Below are positions 1 to 11,550 of a DNA stretch of 16,592 nt, one piece after another (position 1 is the stretch's first letter; each line of letters opens with the position of its first letter). This DNA comes from Gammaproteobacteria bacterium UBA4421. GTDB lineage: Bacteria; Pseudomonadota; Gammaproteobacteria; Pseudomonadales; Azotimanducaceae. Position numbers and translations under genes: made by a program. The stretch is taken from the NCBI GenBank assembly GCA_002389675.1, contig DGQF01000019.1, positions 26,211-42,802 of the forward strand. The letters are read 5' to 3'. A model generated the notes under the pieces. That model was given only the letters and a program-made list of their open reading frames with translations, had not been told where the DNA came from and made no database searches.

Positions 1-37
1 CTTCCTCAGCGCAGGCCGCTCGTCGGGGATACACATT

Positions 38-673
38 ATGATTACTATTTGGGGAGGCGCCAGCAGCCGATCGATGCGGGCACATTGGATGGCACATGAA
101 TTGGGCTTGGACTATGTCCCTAAGCTCATCGGATCTAGAACCGGAGAGACACAAACCCAAGCTTTTCGCCAACTCAATCCAAAAGAAAAAATACCCGTGC
201 TTGAAGACAACACATTGGTGCTGACCGAAAGTGCAGCAATCGTCACCTATCTTGGCGACACCTATGGCAAGGATACAGGGCTTGTACCTCAACCCTACAG
301 CCAACTGCGCGCCCTCTATAACCAATGGAATTCTTTTGTGCAAATGGAGCTAGATGCACACACCCTTTACGTGCTGCGCAAGCATCGCGACCTCAGCCAT
401 CTATATGGCGAAGCACCTGCCGCGGTGGACGCCGCTATCGCAGGTTTTCAAAAACAAATCACTGTCGCTGACGCCGCGATTTCGAACACCCCCTTTCTTG
501 TCGGAGATCAATTCACAGGGGCTGATATTATGCTGGTCACCACGCTAAAGTGGGCAATGGCTTACGAGGTGAGCCTCACACCGGGGTTGCAGGCATATAG
601 TGCCTTGCACACGGCCAGGCCCGCCTATCGTCAAGCCGGCCGACTAAATTTCAGCATTTCTGCAGGCGCTTAG
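38..673 (+). CDS. Glutathione S-transferase family protein
   Basis: A 211-residue cytosolic protein of usual GST length. The N-terminal thioredoxin-like domain (about 1-76) has a Ser/Arg-rich active-site loop near residues 9-14, where a Ser or neighbouring residue would activate the glutathione thiol. It also has the cis-proline of the G site (P53 in KIPVLED) and the E64-S65 pair that binds the gamma-glutamyl group. The helical C-terminal domain carries the T160-x-x-D163 N-capping box (TGAD) typical of GST folds. GSTs conjugate glutathione to electrophiles or remove it from adducts; the substrate cannot be read here. The ATG at 38 has only a modest GGGG stretch (25-28) ahead of it. No signal peptide is seen. 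The gene ends 20 bases before a convergent gene. The family is sure, the exact role open. Confidence 0.93.
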   Translation: MITIWGGASSRSMRAHWMAHELGLDYVPKLIGSRTGETQTQAFRQLNPKEKIPVLEDNTLVLTESAAIVTYLGDTYGKDTGLVPQPYSQLRALYNQWNSFVQMELDAHTLYVLRKHRDLSHLYGEAPAAVDAAIAGFQKQITVADAAISNTPFLVGDQFTGADIMLVTTLKWAMAYEVSLTPGLQAYSALHTARPAYRQAGRLNFSISAGA

Positions 674-693
674 ACGCATCCCAGCAATCCCCT

Positions 694-1116
694 TCATCGA
701 GCACTTTGCGTCATCGCAACTTTCAATCCCGCAAGATAACTGGCCCATGAAACCAACTGCGGATCAGAAAGACTGGCCCGCATGCGCAGGTCAAAGTTCT
801 TATATTGCCGATTAGTGCCACGTTTGATGCGCTTTGGAATGTCAACACCGCCTCTTTGGATTTCTCTGCGAACCACCTGCTGTAGGCCTCTTAAGCATTC
901 GGTAAGCGCCTCGCGAAATTCAATTTTTTGAGCCTCGTTCAAGTCCATCGCCACCATATGAACCAGTAAATCTGGCTGCAACCAGGGCGGCAAATCCTCC
1001 GCCGCGATTTCCGATTCTGCGTACACCGCGCTCATAATCACGCCCAGCGCCGCAACTAGAGCATATTTGCAAACATGCAACCGCAGCTTTGATAAGCCTA
1101 TTTTCACCCCACGCAT
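694..1116 (-). CDS. Small exported protein with two LTxxQ-like motifs, function unknown
   Basis: A 140-residue protein with a positively charged N-terminus, a hydrophobic stretch at about 18-31 and a likely signal peptidase I site after A33 (VYA before ES), so it should reach the periplasm. The mature part is short and mainly helical in character, with many basic residues at 80-112. Two motifs, LNEAQ (59-63) and LSDPQ (116-120), resemble the paired LTxxQ motifs of CpxP/Spy periplasmic stress proteins. That likeness is my inference; I do not recognise a named family. An ATG 18 bases upstream (1134) is in frame, but I chose 1116 because a purine-rich GGGGGAGAG (1130-1122) sits just before it, whereas the upstream ATG has none. 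It is transcribed divergently from the esterase at 1300 and convergently with the GST gene. Confidence 0.75.
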   Translation of the reverse strand: MRGVKIGLSKLRLHVCKYALVAALGVIMSAVYAESEIAAEDLPPWLQPDLLVHMVAMDLNEAQKIEFREALTECLRGLQQVVRREIQRGGVDIPKRIKRGTNRQYKNFDLRMRASLSDPQLVSWASYLAGLKVAMTQSAR

Positions 1117-1151
1117 AGCTTCTCTCCCCCTCATGCAAAGCCCTTAGCCTA

Positions 1152-1177
1152 ACAAAACTATCACCTTAACGTTTTGT
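1152..1177. repeat. Perfect 7-bp inverted repeat in divergent spacer
   Basis: ACAAAAC (1152-1158) and GTTTTGT (1171-1177) form a perfect inverted repeat around a 12-base spacer, upstream of both divergently transcribed genes (starts at 1116 and 1300). It could be an operator or a weak hairpin. No T-run follows that would make it a clear terminator. Confidence 0.4.
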
Positions 1178-1239
1178 CCCAGCACTCCCTCGCAGAGTAC
1201 CCCAAGTGTTCTCAATTCAGTTAAACTGCCACTAATCGG

Positions 1240-1259
1240 GAAAACAGAGAACCGTTTTC
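1240..1259. repeat. Perfect 6-bp inverted repeat upstream of esterase gene
   Basis: GAAAAC (1240-1245) and GTTTTC (1254-1259) flank an 8-base spacer, 41 bases before the esterase start at 1300. The arms resemble those of the inverted repeat at 1152-1177 (both share a GTTTT core), which is why an operator role is worth considering. The function is inferred only from position. Confidence 0.3.
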
Positions 1260-1299
1260 TGCCCCACCCACCAAACTCTTGTGACAAGGCGTTACTCTA

Positions 1300-2271
1300 A
1301 TGCACGTCAAATTGGCCGACATCGACCCAGAACTGCGACCTGCAGGCGCGCTGCTTAGGCTGATCATGAGACCTTCGGTACGCTTCTTTAAGTTCGCAGC
1401 TGCACTGATGCGTTTCGGTAAAGGCAAAGATATCGCCAACTTAGACTGCGAAGAGCAGTTTATTCCCTCAATCGATGACGCCCCCGCCATACGCACCCGC
1501 ATCTATCGACCCAAAAACAATCAAAGTGACACACCGCTTCCAGGCCTGCTCTTTCTTCACGGCGGCGGATACGCGTTTGGCATTCCGGAAATGTCAACTG
1601 CAGACTATCAAGCACTAATAGAAACTCGAGCATGTGTCATTGTGGCACCCGATTATCGGAAATCGCTCGAAGCGCCCTATCCTGCAGCGATTAATGACTG
1701 TTACAGCGCGCTGATGTGGATGAAAAACAACGCTTTGGCACTTGGTATTAGACAGGATCAGCTGATAGTCATGGGACAAAGCGCCGGCGGCGGTCTCACG
1801 GCTGCAGTGTCTCTTATGGCCCGCGACCGGGGAGAGGTGAATATTGCTTTTCAAATGCCCCTCTATCCGATGATCGATGACCGTACAAGCACAGGCTCAG
1901 CAAAAGACAATAACGCGCCGGTTTGGTCCTCTAGGCACAACATGATCGCCTGGGATCTTTACTTGAGCGGGCAGTCAAAAAAGGACTTGCCGATATACGC
2001 AGCCCCAGCGCGGGCAATAAATTTTTCAGGACTGCCTCCCACAGTGACCTTCGTGGGGGCCCTTGATCCTTTTAGAGACGAGACCCTTGAATATGTGGAA
2101 AGGCTCACAGCAGCAGGCATACCGGTCGCATGCCAAGTTTTTGATGGCTGCTATCACGCTTTTGACGTGGTGGGTGCCAACACCAAAATCGGGCGTGAAG
2201 CCGCCGCGTTTTTGCACCACCACTTTGCGCGCGCCGTTGACAGTCACTTTGCGGCACAAACCCAGATTTAA
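1300..2271 (+). CDS. Alpha/beta hydrolase, HSL-type esterase/lipase
   Basis: A 323-residue carboxylesterase of the hormone-sensitive lipase family (alpha/beta hydrolase fold 3). The oxyanion-hole motif HGGG is at 87-90, followed by YAFG. The nucleophile is S161 in GQSAGG, the acid is D256 in LDPFRDE, and the base is H286 in YHAFD, so the catalytic triad is complete and in the usual order. About 70 residues precede the core, forming the usual N-terminal cap. No signal peptide is seen, so it should act in the cytoplasm on short- to medium-chain esters; the natural substrate is unknown. The ATG at 1300 lies 10 bases after a weak AAGG. The next gene begins 23 bases after the stop and is probably cotranscribed, which suggests a two-step catabolic or detoxifying unit. 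Confidence 0.95.
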   Translation: MHVKLADIDPELRPAGALLRLIMRPSVRFFKFAAALMRFGKGKDIANLDCEEQFIPSIDDAPAIRTRIYRPKNNQSDTPLPGLLFLHGGGYAFGIPEMSTADYQALIETRACVIVAPDYRKSLEAPYPAAINDCYSALMWMKNNALALGIRQDQLIVMGQSAGGGLTAAVSLMARDRGEVNIAFQMPLYPMIDDRTSTGSAKDNNAPVWSSRHNMIAWDLYLSGQSKKDLPIYAAPARAINFSGLPPTVTFVGALDPFRDETLEYVERLTAAGIPVACQVFDGCYHAFDVVGANTKIGREAAAFLHHHFARAVDSHFAAQTQI

Positions 2272-2283
2272 GCGCTTACCGAC

Positions 2284-2289
2284 AGGAGG
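2284..2289 (+). promoter_or_regulatory. Strong Shine-Dalgarno of the VOC-protein gene
   Basis: AGGAGG lies 5 bases ahead of the ATG at 2295. It is one of the best ribosome binding sites in the window and fixes this start, in the short gap after the esterase stop. Confidence 0.8.
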
Positions 2290-2294
2290 GTGAC

Positions 2295-3140
2295 ATGCTG
2301 GACCGCGTGGATAGAATATTAATGGCCTCAAGTGACGCTGAATACACCGCCAGCCGCTGGTGCAATTTGGTCGACGCCGTCATTGATCGAAGAGCAGACG
2401 AACCCGCTCTGGGCAGCCGCAAAGTTGTCTTACGTCTGGGTGATGCGGAACTGGAAATTCACCAACCTTGGCGCACAGGCCCAGTTGCAGATCATTTGAA
2501 TCACCAGGCCGGTCCATTGGCGGCAGGATTGGCGACAAACGATCTTCCCGCACTCATCGATCATCTCTCAAGCCAGTCAATTACCCCGATTCCACTAAGC
2601 GAAGGCCGCTTTTATTGTGATGCGGCGGCTTTGGGCGTACCTGGCTTGTGTGTTGTGTTATCTGAAGTCGAATATCATGCTACCGTCGGGCTGCTTACAA
2701 ACCTCTATGAGTGCACACTACTCACTGGCGACTGCGCAACATCCACTACAAACATTGCACGCATATTTGGCTTGGACATCAGCCAGTTCGTGGCCATTCA
2801 TTCCAACACCTACGGCTACGACGGCCAATTAACTCTGTTCGATAATAGCCGCCTGCATAGGATAGAGGCCATAAATCCGTACGATCAGACAAAAACCATG
2901 GGGCGTTTTCATCAGCGTTTTGGCCCCGCTCTTTATATGTGCTACGGCGAAGCGCGCGACCTGACCCCTATCCGCGAGCGCATGAAGGCACTCGCGCCGC
3001 AGGCGTGGACCGGCAGCGATGACGATCCAGACAGCATGTTTATTCATCCGCGCGCAACGGGATCATGCATGATGGGCATCAGCCGCGAAACTCATGCTTG
3101 GAGTTGGTCCGGCTACCCAGAACGCAATGTCCCCGCATAG
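2295..3140 (+). CDS. Two-module VOC (glyoxalase-fold) family protein
   Basis: A 281-residue cytoplasmic protein whose layout fits a vicinal-oxygen-chelate protein made of two consecutive modules. The first (about 1-128) opens with LDRVDRILMA and continues with a WCNLV helix, a hydrophobic strand and the GPVADHL segment. The second (about 128-275) contains FGLDISQF, a GYDGQLTLFD strand, the RIEAINPYDQTKTMGRF segment and a C-terminal FIHPRATGSCMMGISR strand. These segments match what I remember of VOC proteins in proteobacterial catabolic clusters. The reaction cannot be named: the superfamily includes lyases, isomerases and extradiol dioxygenases, and I could not assign metal ligands with certainty. 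It follows the esterase gene by 23 bases with a strong ribosome binding site, so the two are likely coexpressed. A 117-base gap separates it from the gal operon. Confidence 0.78.
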   Translation: MLDRVDRILMASSDAEYTASRWCNLVDAVIDRRADEPALGSRKVVLRLGDAELEIHQPWRTGPVADHLNHQAGPLAAGLATNDLPALIDHLSSQSITPIPLSEGRFYCDAAALGVPGLCVVLSEVEYHATVGLLTNLYECTLLTGDCATSTTNIARIFGLDISQFVAIHSNTYGYDGQLTLFDNSRLHRIEAINPYDQTKTMGRFHQRFGPALYMCYGEARDLTPIRERMKALAPQAWTGSDDDPDSMFIHPRATGSCMMGISRETHAWSWSGYPERNVPA

Positions 3141-3245
3141 CGCTGTACCGATGGGCTATCAGCAGCCGGCCCATGCAGAACAGAACCAGCAGTCAGGGGC
3201 CCTTATGTATCATGAATCTGCTACGAATTAGGCTGAACGTTTTGC

Positions 3246-3251
3246 AAGGAG
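3246..3251 (+). promoter_or_regulatory. Shine-Dalgarno deciding the TTG start of galT
   Basis: AAGGAG sits 6 bases before the TTG at 3258. No in-frame ATG occurs near the N-terminus of GalT; the first internal Met is residue 121. The TTG is therefore the only sensible start. Confidence 0.8.
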
Positions 3252-3257
3252 ATCCTT

Positions 3258-4303
3258 TTGGCCGCAAGCACGCGCACACCTGAATCGCAAAACCCTCACC
3301 GGCGCCGTAACCTGTTGACGGACGAGTGGGTGTTGGTCTCGGCACAACGTTCAAACCGTCCCTGGCAAGGGGCCGTTCAAACCTCAGTCTTCGAACAACC
3401 TGCAGCGTATCAACCTGACTGCCATTTATGTCCTGGCAACGCCCGTGTTCACGGCAGTATCAACCCGAATTACAGCACCACATACGTTTTTGACAACGAT
3501 CACCCAGCGTTAAATCAGCAGACCGGGCAAGCCAATCAGACCGACCCACTGTTTTGCTCAGAACCGGCTAACGGCGCATGCCGGGTTATTTGTTACTCAC
3601 CCGACCACGGCAAAACTATGGCGCAAATGACTCGAGCAGAGATCAACAACACCATCCAATGCTGGCAATCCGAAATAGAGACACTGGGCAAACGCTATAC
3701 TTACGTTCAATTATTCGAGAACAAAGGCGCGAGCATGGGTTGCTCTAGCCCACATCCACACTGCCAAGTATGGGCAACCTCTTACCTCCCCTCTATTCCC
3801 GCCCGTGAAGACACCACTCAGAAACACTGGCACAACATACACGGGTCAAGCCTTTTGTTAGATCTTGCCGAGCGGGAAAGTGCGCTCGGTGAGCGCGTCG
3901 TCGAATGCACGCCTAATTGGCTGGCCATCGTCCCATATTGGGCGTCTTGGCCTTTTGAAACCTTATTACTACCGCGTTTTCCAGTGCAAAAAATGTCTCA
4001 ACTGACGGCGCCCCAAAAAAATGAACTATGCGCCATCTTAAAGGCTCTGACCATTCGCTACGACAATCTGTTTGAATGTTCGTTTCCCTACAGTATGGGC
4101 TGGCACAGCGCTCCCTACAGCCAAGATCAGGTCGAACACTGGCAGTTACACGCACACTTTTATCCACCACTGCTAAGGTCAGCGACCATTAAAAAATTCA
4201 TGGTCGGCTTTGAAATGCTGGCGGAGGCACAACGAGACCTAACACCGGAACAGGCCGCCCAACGTCTGCGCGCAGTTGGGCCAGTTCATTACCGAGATAC
4301 CCA

Positions 4304-4307
<4 letters not shown>
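3258..4307 (+). CDS. galT: Galactose-1-phosphate uridylyltransferase
   Basis: A 349-residue GalT of class I, the usual length. In the Leloir pathway it transfers UMP from UDP-glucose to galactose 1-phosphate through a covalent uridylyl-histidine, giving UDP-galactose and glucose 1-phosphate. The catalytic motif is H166-P-H168-C-Q170, matching E. coli H164-P-H166-P-Q168; H168 is the nucleophile, and C replaces the second P. The zinc-site pair C55-x-x-C58 (DCHLCPGN) is present. The N-terminus RRNLLTDEWVLVSAQR and the segment YVQLFENKGASMGCSSPHP are family signatures. The start is TTG, supported by AAGGAG 6 bases upstream. The stop overlaps the galK start (ATGA), so translation of the two is probably coupled. 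galE, which regenerates UDP-glucose, is not in the window. Confidence 0.97.
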
Positions 4308-8558
<4,251 letters not shown>

Positions 8559-8669
8559 TGCGCACAATGCGGCCAGCCCCAAACGTCACTGCCTGCACCC
8601 GCCTCAATCAAGCCCAACCCGCAACACCTGCGGCTACCTGTTCGCACGCCATTCACAGACTGCGCCCCT
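8559..8669 (+). other. C-rich, G-poor spacer after lacZ
   Basis: The 111 bases between the lacZ stop and the methyltransferase start contain about 50 C and 21 G by hand count. A small perfect hairpin, CCGCA/TGCGG with a 5-base loop, lies at 8619-8633. No T-run follows it, so an intrinsic terminator is unlikely. The C-over-G bias is what a Rho-loading site would show, so Rho-dependent termination of the gal operon is possible but unproven. I see no reading frame of its own here. Confidence 0.3.
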
Positions 8670-9425
8670 ATGACTGACCGTTTTCAAAATCAATGGGAGT
8701 ACTTGGCCAAAAAAGACGCCTACTGGGCGGTTTTAACCGACGACAACTACACCTCAAACCGATGGGATCAAGAGGCTTTTTTCAATACCGGTGAGCAACA
8801 GATTGAATCTGTATTTGCGCGACTCGAGACATTGAGTGCGACACCCGATTATGGCGCCGCACTCGATTTTGGTTGCGGCGTGGGACGCTTAACCCGAGCC
8901 CTATCGAAACGCTTTAAACATGTGGTTGGATCCGACATGTCTGCCTCCATGCTGACCGAGGCAAAGCGCGTCAATGGAGACTTCAAGAACATCACATTTG
9001 CACAAAATAGCCCTGGGAAGCTCGACACCGTCAGCGAAGATGCTCTGGATTTCATCTACAGCATCATCGTGCTTCAGCATATGCCAAAGCAGCGGCAAGC
9101 CGTTTTTATTCGTGCCTTTTGCCGGGCCTTAAAACCCGGAGGAATCCTTCAGTTCCAAGCACTCTCGCATCGACATATTAACACTGCAAGAGATCTGCTC
9201 GCGGTCATCACACCAGAACCCATCAAATCGACTTGGCGCATCATAACGGGCAAAGCCCATACAGATATGGAAATGCATACTTTCCGGCAGCAAGAGATCG
9301 TTGAGCTGCTCGCACAAGAACCGGTAGATCTTCTAGCGCACTGGCCCGACCACGCGGCTGGCCCTAGATTTTCAAGTTATACTTATGTCGTCAGAAAACG
9401 CAGAGCCCCTCCCAATGCACATTAA
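8670..9425 (+). CDS. Class I SAM-dependent methyltransferase
   Basis: A 251-residue cytoplasmic methyltransferase. Motif I, LDFGCGVGRL (65-74), binds S-adenosylmethionine; the acidic residue after strand 2 is D89 (VGSDMS). The segment DFIYSIIVLQHMPK (127-140) corresponds to motif IV with its LQH turn, and ALKPGGILQFQ is the usual post-motif segment. This pattern is the Methyltransf_11/25 type, acting on small molecules. The acceptor cannot be deduced; I see no quinone- or lipid-specific signature. No clear ribosome binding site precedes the ATG at 8670. The last bases overlap the start of the beta-propeller gene, implying cotranscription and possible coupling. Whether it shares a transcript with lacZ, 111 bases upstream, is doubtful. 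Confidence 0.9.
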   Translation: MTDRFQNQWEYLAKKDAYWAVLTDDNYTSNRWDQEAFFNTGEQQIESVFARLETLSATPDYGAALDFGCGVGRLTRALSKRFKHVVGSDMSASMLTEAKRVNGDFKNITFAQNSPGKLDTVSEDALDFIYSIIVLQHMPKQRQAVFIRAFCRALKPGGILQFQALSHRHINTARDLLAVITPEPIKSTWRIITGKAHTDMEMHTFRQQEIVELLAQEPVDLLAHWPDHAAGPRFSSYTYVVRKRRAPPNAH

Positions 9426-11484
9426 TCGCAGCAACAAAACCCCATCGCTCGGCTGTTTTATCCCGCGAACCACGCTGATGTTTGCGGTCACAATCGGTTT
9501 TTTGGCAGGCTGCGGCGGCGGTTCATCAACGCCTGTAGCGCCGCCGCCCCCAACGAGCGGGCTTCCCCCTGAACCGGTCGCCGAGGGCCTATTGATACGC
9601 ATGACTGACTCAGAACAGTTCAAAACTTATATGAGCGCCAGTATTCAAACCTATGCGAACGATCAATTTCAATCCCGCCAAGCAGAGCCCGTATTCAACG
9701 ACGCACCTGTTGCTGAGGATGGCCTCTTTGCCGAATTTTCGACCACCTATACCCTTGAACGTAACGTGGATGAATACGATATCGTCAAATACAACGGCAC
9801 GCATATTTTCATCGCACCGAGCGGCAATTTAAATTGTTGTTTTATTGTTGACGACCGCCTCGCGGCGGACGATGCGGGTCTTGGATCTAACCCAGACACC
9901 CCCGCGGACGAAGGGGTCGGCGGGTCCAAGAATGTCATTCGAGTGCTCAAAACAGACCCCGCAAGCGGCATGGCTGAAACGGTACACCAGATTGCGCTTG
10001 ACGATGACCGGAATATCGAAGGGCTTTATCTTTTAGACCAAGAACTGATCGCACTCACTAGCACCGCCTGGTGGGGGTGGTCAGGTGATCTCTACGATCA
10101 GGCAGAACAATGGCGAGGCGATTCACTCGGCCTTCAAATATATACGCTCGCCCCGGATTATACCCAACAGCATCAATTGCGTATTGAGGGTGCTTTGGTC
10201 AACAGCCGCCGAACAGCGGCTGGTCTATTTTTGATATCCAGACATACCCCCGATATAGAGGGTGTCATTTACACGCCCGAGGATCAGGGCGCGCTAGACA
10301 CAACAGCAGAAGTGTTGGCACAAACAGACCCCGCTGAGTTTCTACCGTTGATCGAGCGAGACGGTGTTGCCTTGGAAGTGTTTGACTATGAGCAATGTTA
10401 TCAGCTCAACCCCAACGATCCGGATACACCGCAAGGCAGCTCATCGCCCATTATCACAACGATCCTACACGTTAATCCGCAAACCGCTGAAATCATCTCG
10501 GCAGCTTGCGTTATCGAGCGAGTCGACGGCATTTACCTGACGCCCAACCGCATGTATCTCACCACCAACGTTTGGACCCAAGACCTCCAAGATACTTTGA
10601 TACATCAATTCGACTTGGGCCAACAGATCAAATACGACGGCTCAGCAAGACTATCCGGTAGTCTATTTTTAAATGACAACCTAGACTTCCGCATCAACGA
10701 ATTCGAAGGCAATCTCAGGGTGGTTTTGTCCCAGTGGACGAATCAAGAGAGCGATCGCGTGGATCACAGTCTTTATATATTACAGCCCGCGAGCGAGCGA
10801 CCGGCACTTGAGGTCATTGGTCAATTACCAAACCCCGAATACCCTGAAGAGCTGGGCAAACCCAATGAAGATCTTTACGGGGTCCGATTTCTCAACGAGC
10901 GTGCTTACCTGGTGACATTCGAACAAACAGATCCGCTGTACGTCATCGATCTCGCAGACAGCAGCAACCCAAGGATTGCAGGACAACTAGAGGTGCCCGG
11001 CGTTTCTGATTTTCTCCATACTGTCAGTGACAACGTATTGTTCGGGCTTGGTCAACTCGACAATCATGTTAAGTTGGAACTATTCGACGTATCTGATATC
11101 TACGCTCCGCGCTCATTGAGCTCAAAACTTCTCGATGAATCACTATCCTTCAGCGCCTCCCAAGCGCAGTGGAACAGACGAGCCTTCACTTATTTGAGAA
11201 TCAATGATCAAACACACCGGATGGCTATACCCGTCATTGGCACGCTTGAAGACTCTGCTCAATCAGAAGCCCGGCTGTATCTCTTTGACATCAGCGCGCC
11301 AAACATTCCCAATGCTGTGGCTTTGTCAAGCACGGGATATATGATGGCCGGTGAAAATGACGGACTTGCCATTTGGGGTGAGCAGCGCTCGATTCTTGAC
11401 GGCAACGCCGTCTATTGGGCACTCGACCAAGATCTAATCAGTGCGTTCTGGTCCAATCCAACGCAGACATCGATAGCCCACTAA
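9415..11484 (+). CDS. Beta-propeller domain lipoprotein (PF09826-like)
   Basis: A 689-residue exported protein. A basic N-terminus and hydrophobic core (about 21-31) end in the lipobox LAGC with Cys33, followed by Gly-Ser and a proline-rich linker to about residue 55. The mature part shows the family pattern of secreted beta-propeller proteins: NVDEYDIVKYNG (117-128) matches the usual VDE-DIVK-DG motif. Further on, AYLVTFEQTDPLYVIDL, then NPRIAGQLEVPGVSDFLH, match the C-terminal blade repeats. It is presumably anchored in the outer membrane (residue after Cys is Gly, not Asp). The family's biochemical role is not known. An in-frame ATG at 9385 would add ten residues, two of them acidic; I prefer 9415 because its n-region is purely basic and the overlap with the methyltransferase is then only 11 bases. 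Neither start has a convincing ribosome binding site. Confidence 0.88.
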   Translation: MHINRSNKTPSLGCFIPRTTLMFAVTIGFLAGCGGGSSTPVAPPPPTSGLPPEPVAEGLLIRMTDSEQFKTYMSASIQTYANDQFQSRQAEPVFNDAPVAEDGLFAEFSTTYTLERNVDEYDIVKYNGTHIFIAPSGNLNCCFIVDDRLAADDAGLGSNPDTPADEGVGGSKNVIRVLKTDPASGMAETVHQIALDDDRNIEGLYLLDQELIALTSTAWWGWSGDLYDQAEQWRGDSLGLQIYTLAPDYTQQHQLRIEGALVNSRRTAAGLFLISRHTPDIEGVIYTPEDQGALDTTAEVLAQTDPAEFLPLIERDGVALEVFDYEQCYQLNPNDPDTPQGSSSPIITTILHVNPQTAEIISAACVIERVDGIYLTPNRMYLTTNVWTQDLQDTLIHQFDLGQQIKYDGSARLSGSLFLNDNLDFRINEFEGNLRVVLSQWTNQESDRVDHSLYILQPASERPALEVIGQLPNPEYPEELGKPNEDLYGVRFLNERAYLVTFEQTDPLYVIDLADSSNPRIAGQLEVPGVSDFLHTVSDNVLFGLGQLDNHVKLELFDVSDIYAPRSLSSKLLDESLSFSASQAQWNRRAFTYLRINDQTHRMAIPVIGTLEDSAQSEARLYLFDISAPNIPNAVALSSTGYMMAGENDGLAIWGEQRSILDGNAVYWALDQDLISAFWSNPTQTSIAH

Positions 11485-11550
11485 GAATCAGCACACTGAC
11501 TGTTAACTCAATCCACACCAGCTTGTCTGCTGTACCAACCGGAAAACAGA

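Noticed and set aside
1..37. End of another gene before the GST gene
   Set aside because: Too short to judge; no motif, stop context or hairpin identifies it.
673..712. GACGCA/TGCGTC repeat between the convergent GST and small exported protein genes, as a bidirectional terminator
   Set aside because: The loop is 28 bases, there is no T-run, and it overlaps the end of one gene.
3151..3174. ATGGGC/GCCCAT inverted repeat after the VOC gene, as a terminator
   Set aside because: The 6-bp stem has a 12-base loop and no T-run follows. It may be chance; I did not list it.
3175..3257. Sigma70-type promoter upstream of galT
   Set aside because: TATCAT at 3208-3213 resembles a -10 box, but no matching -35 is present, so I did not call it.
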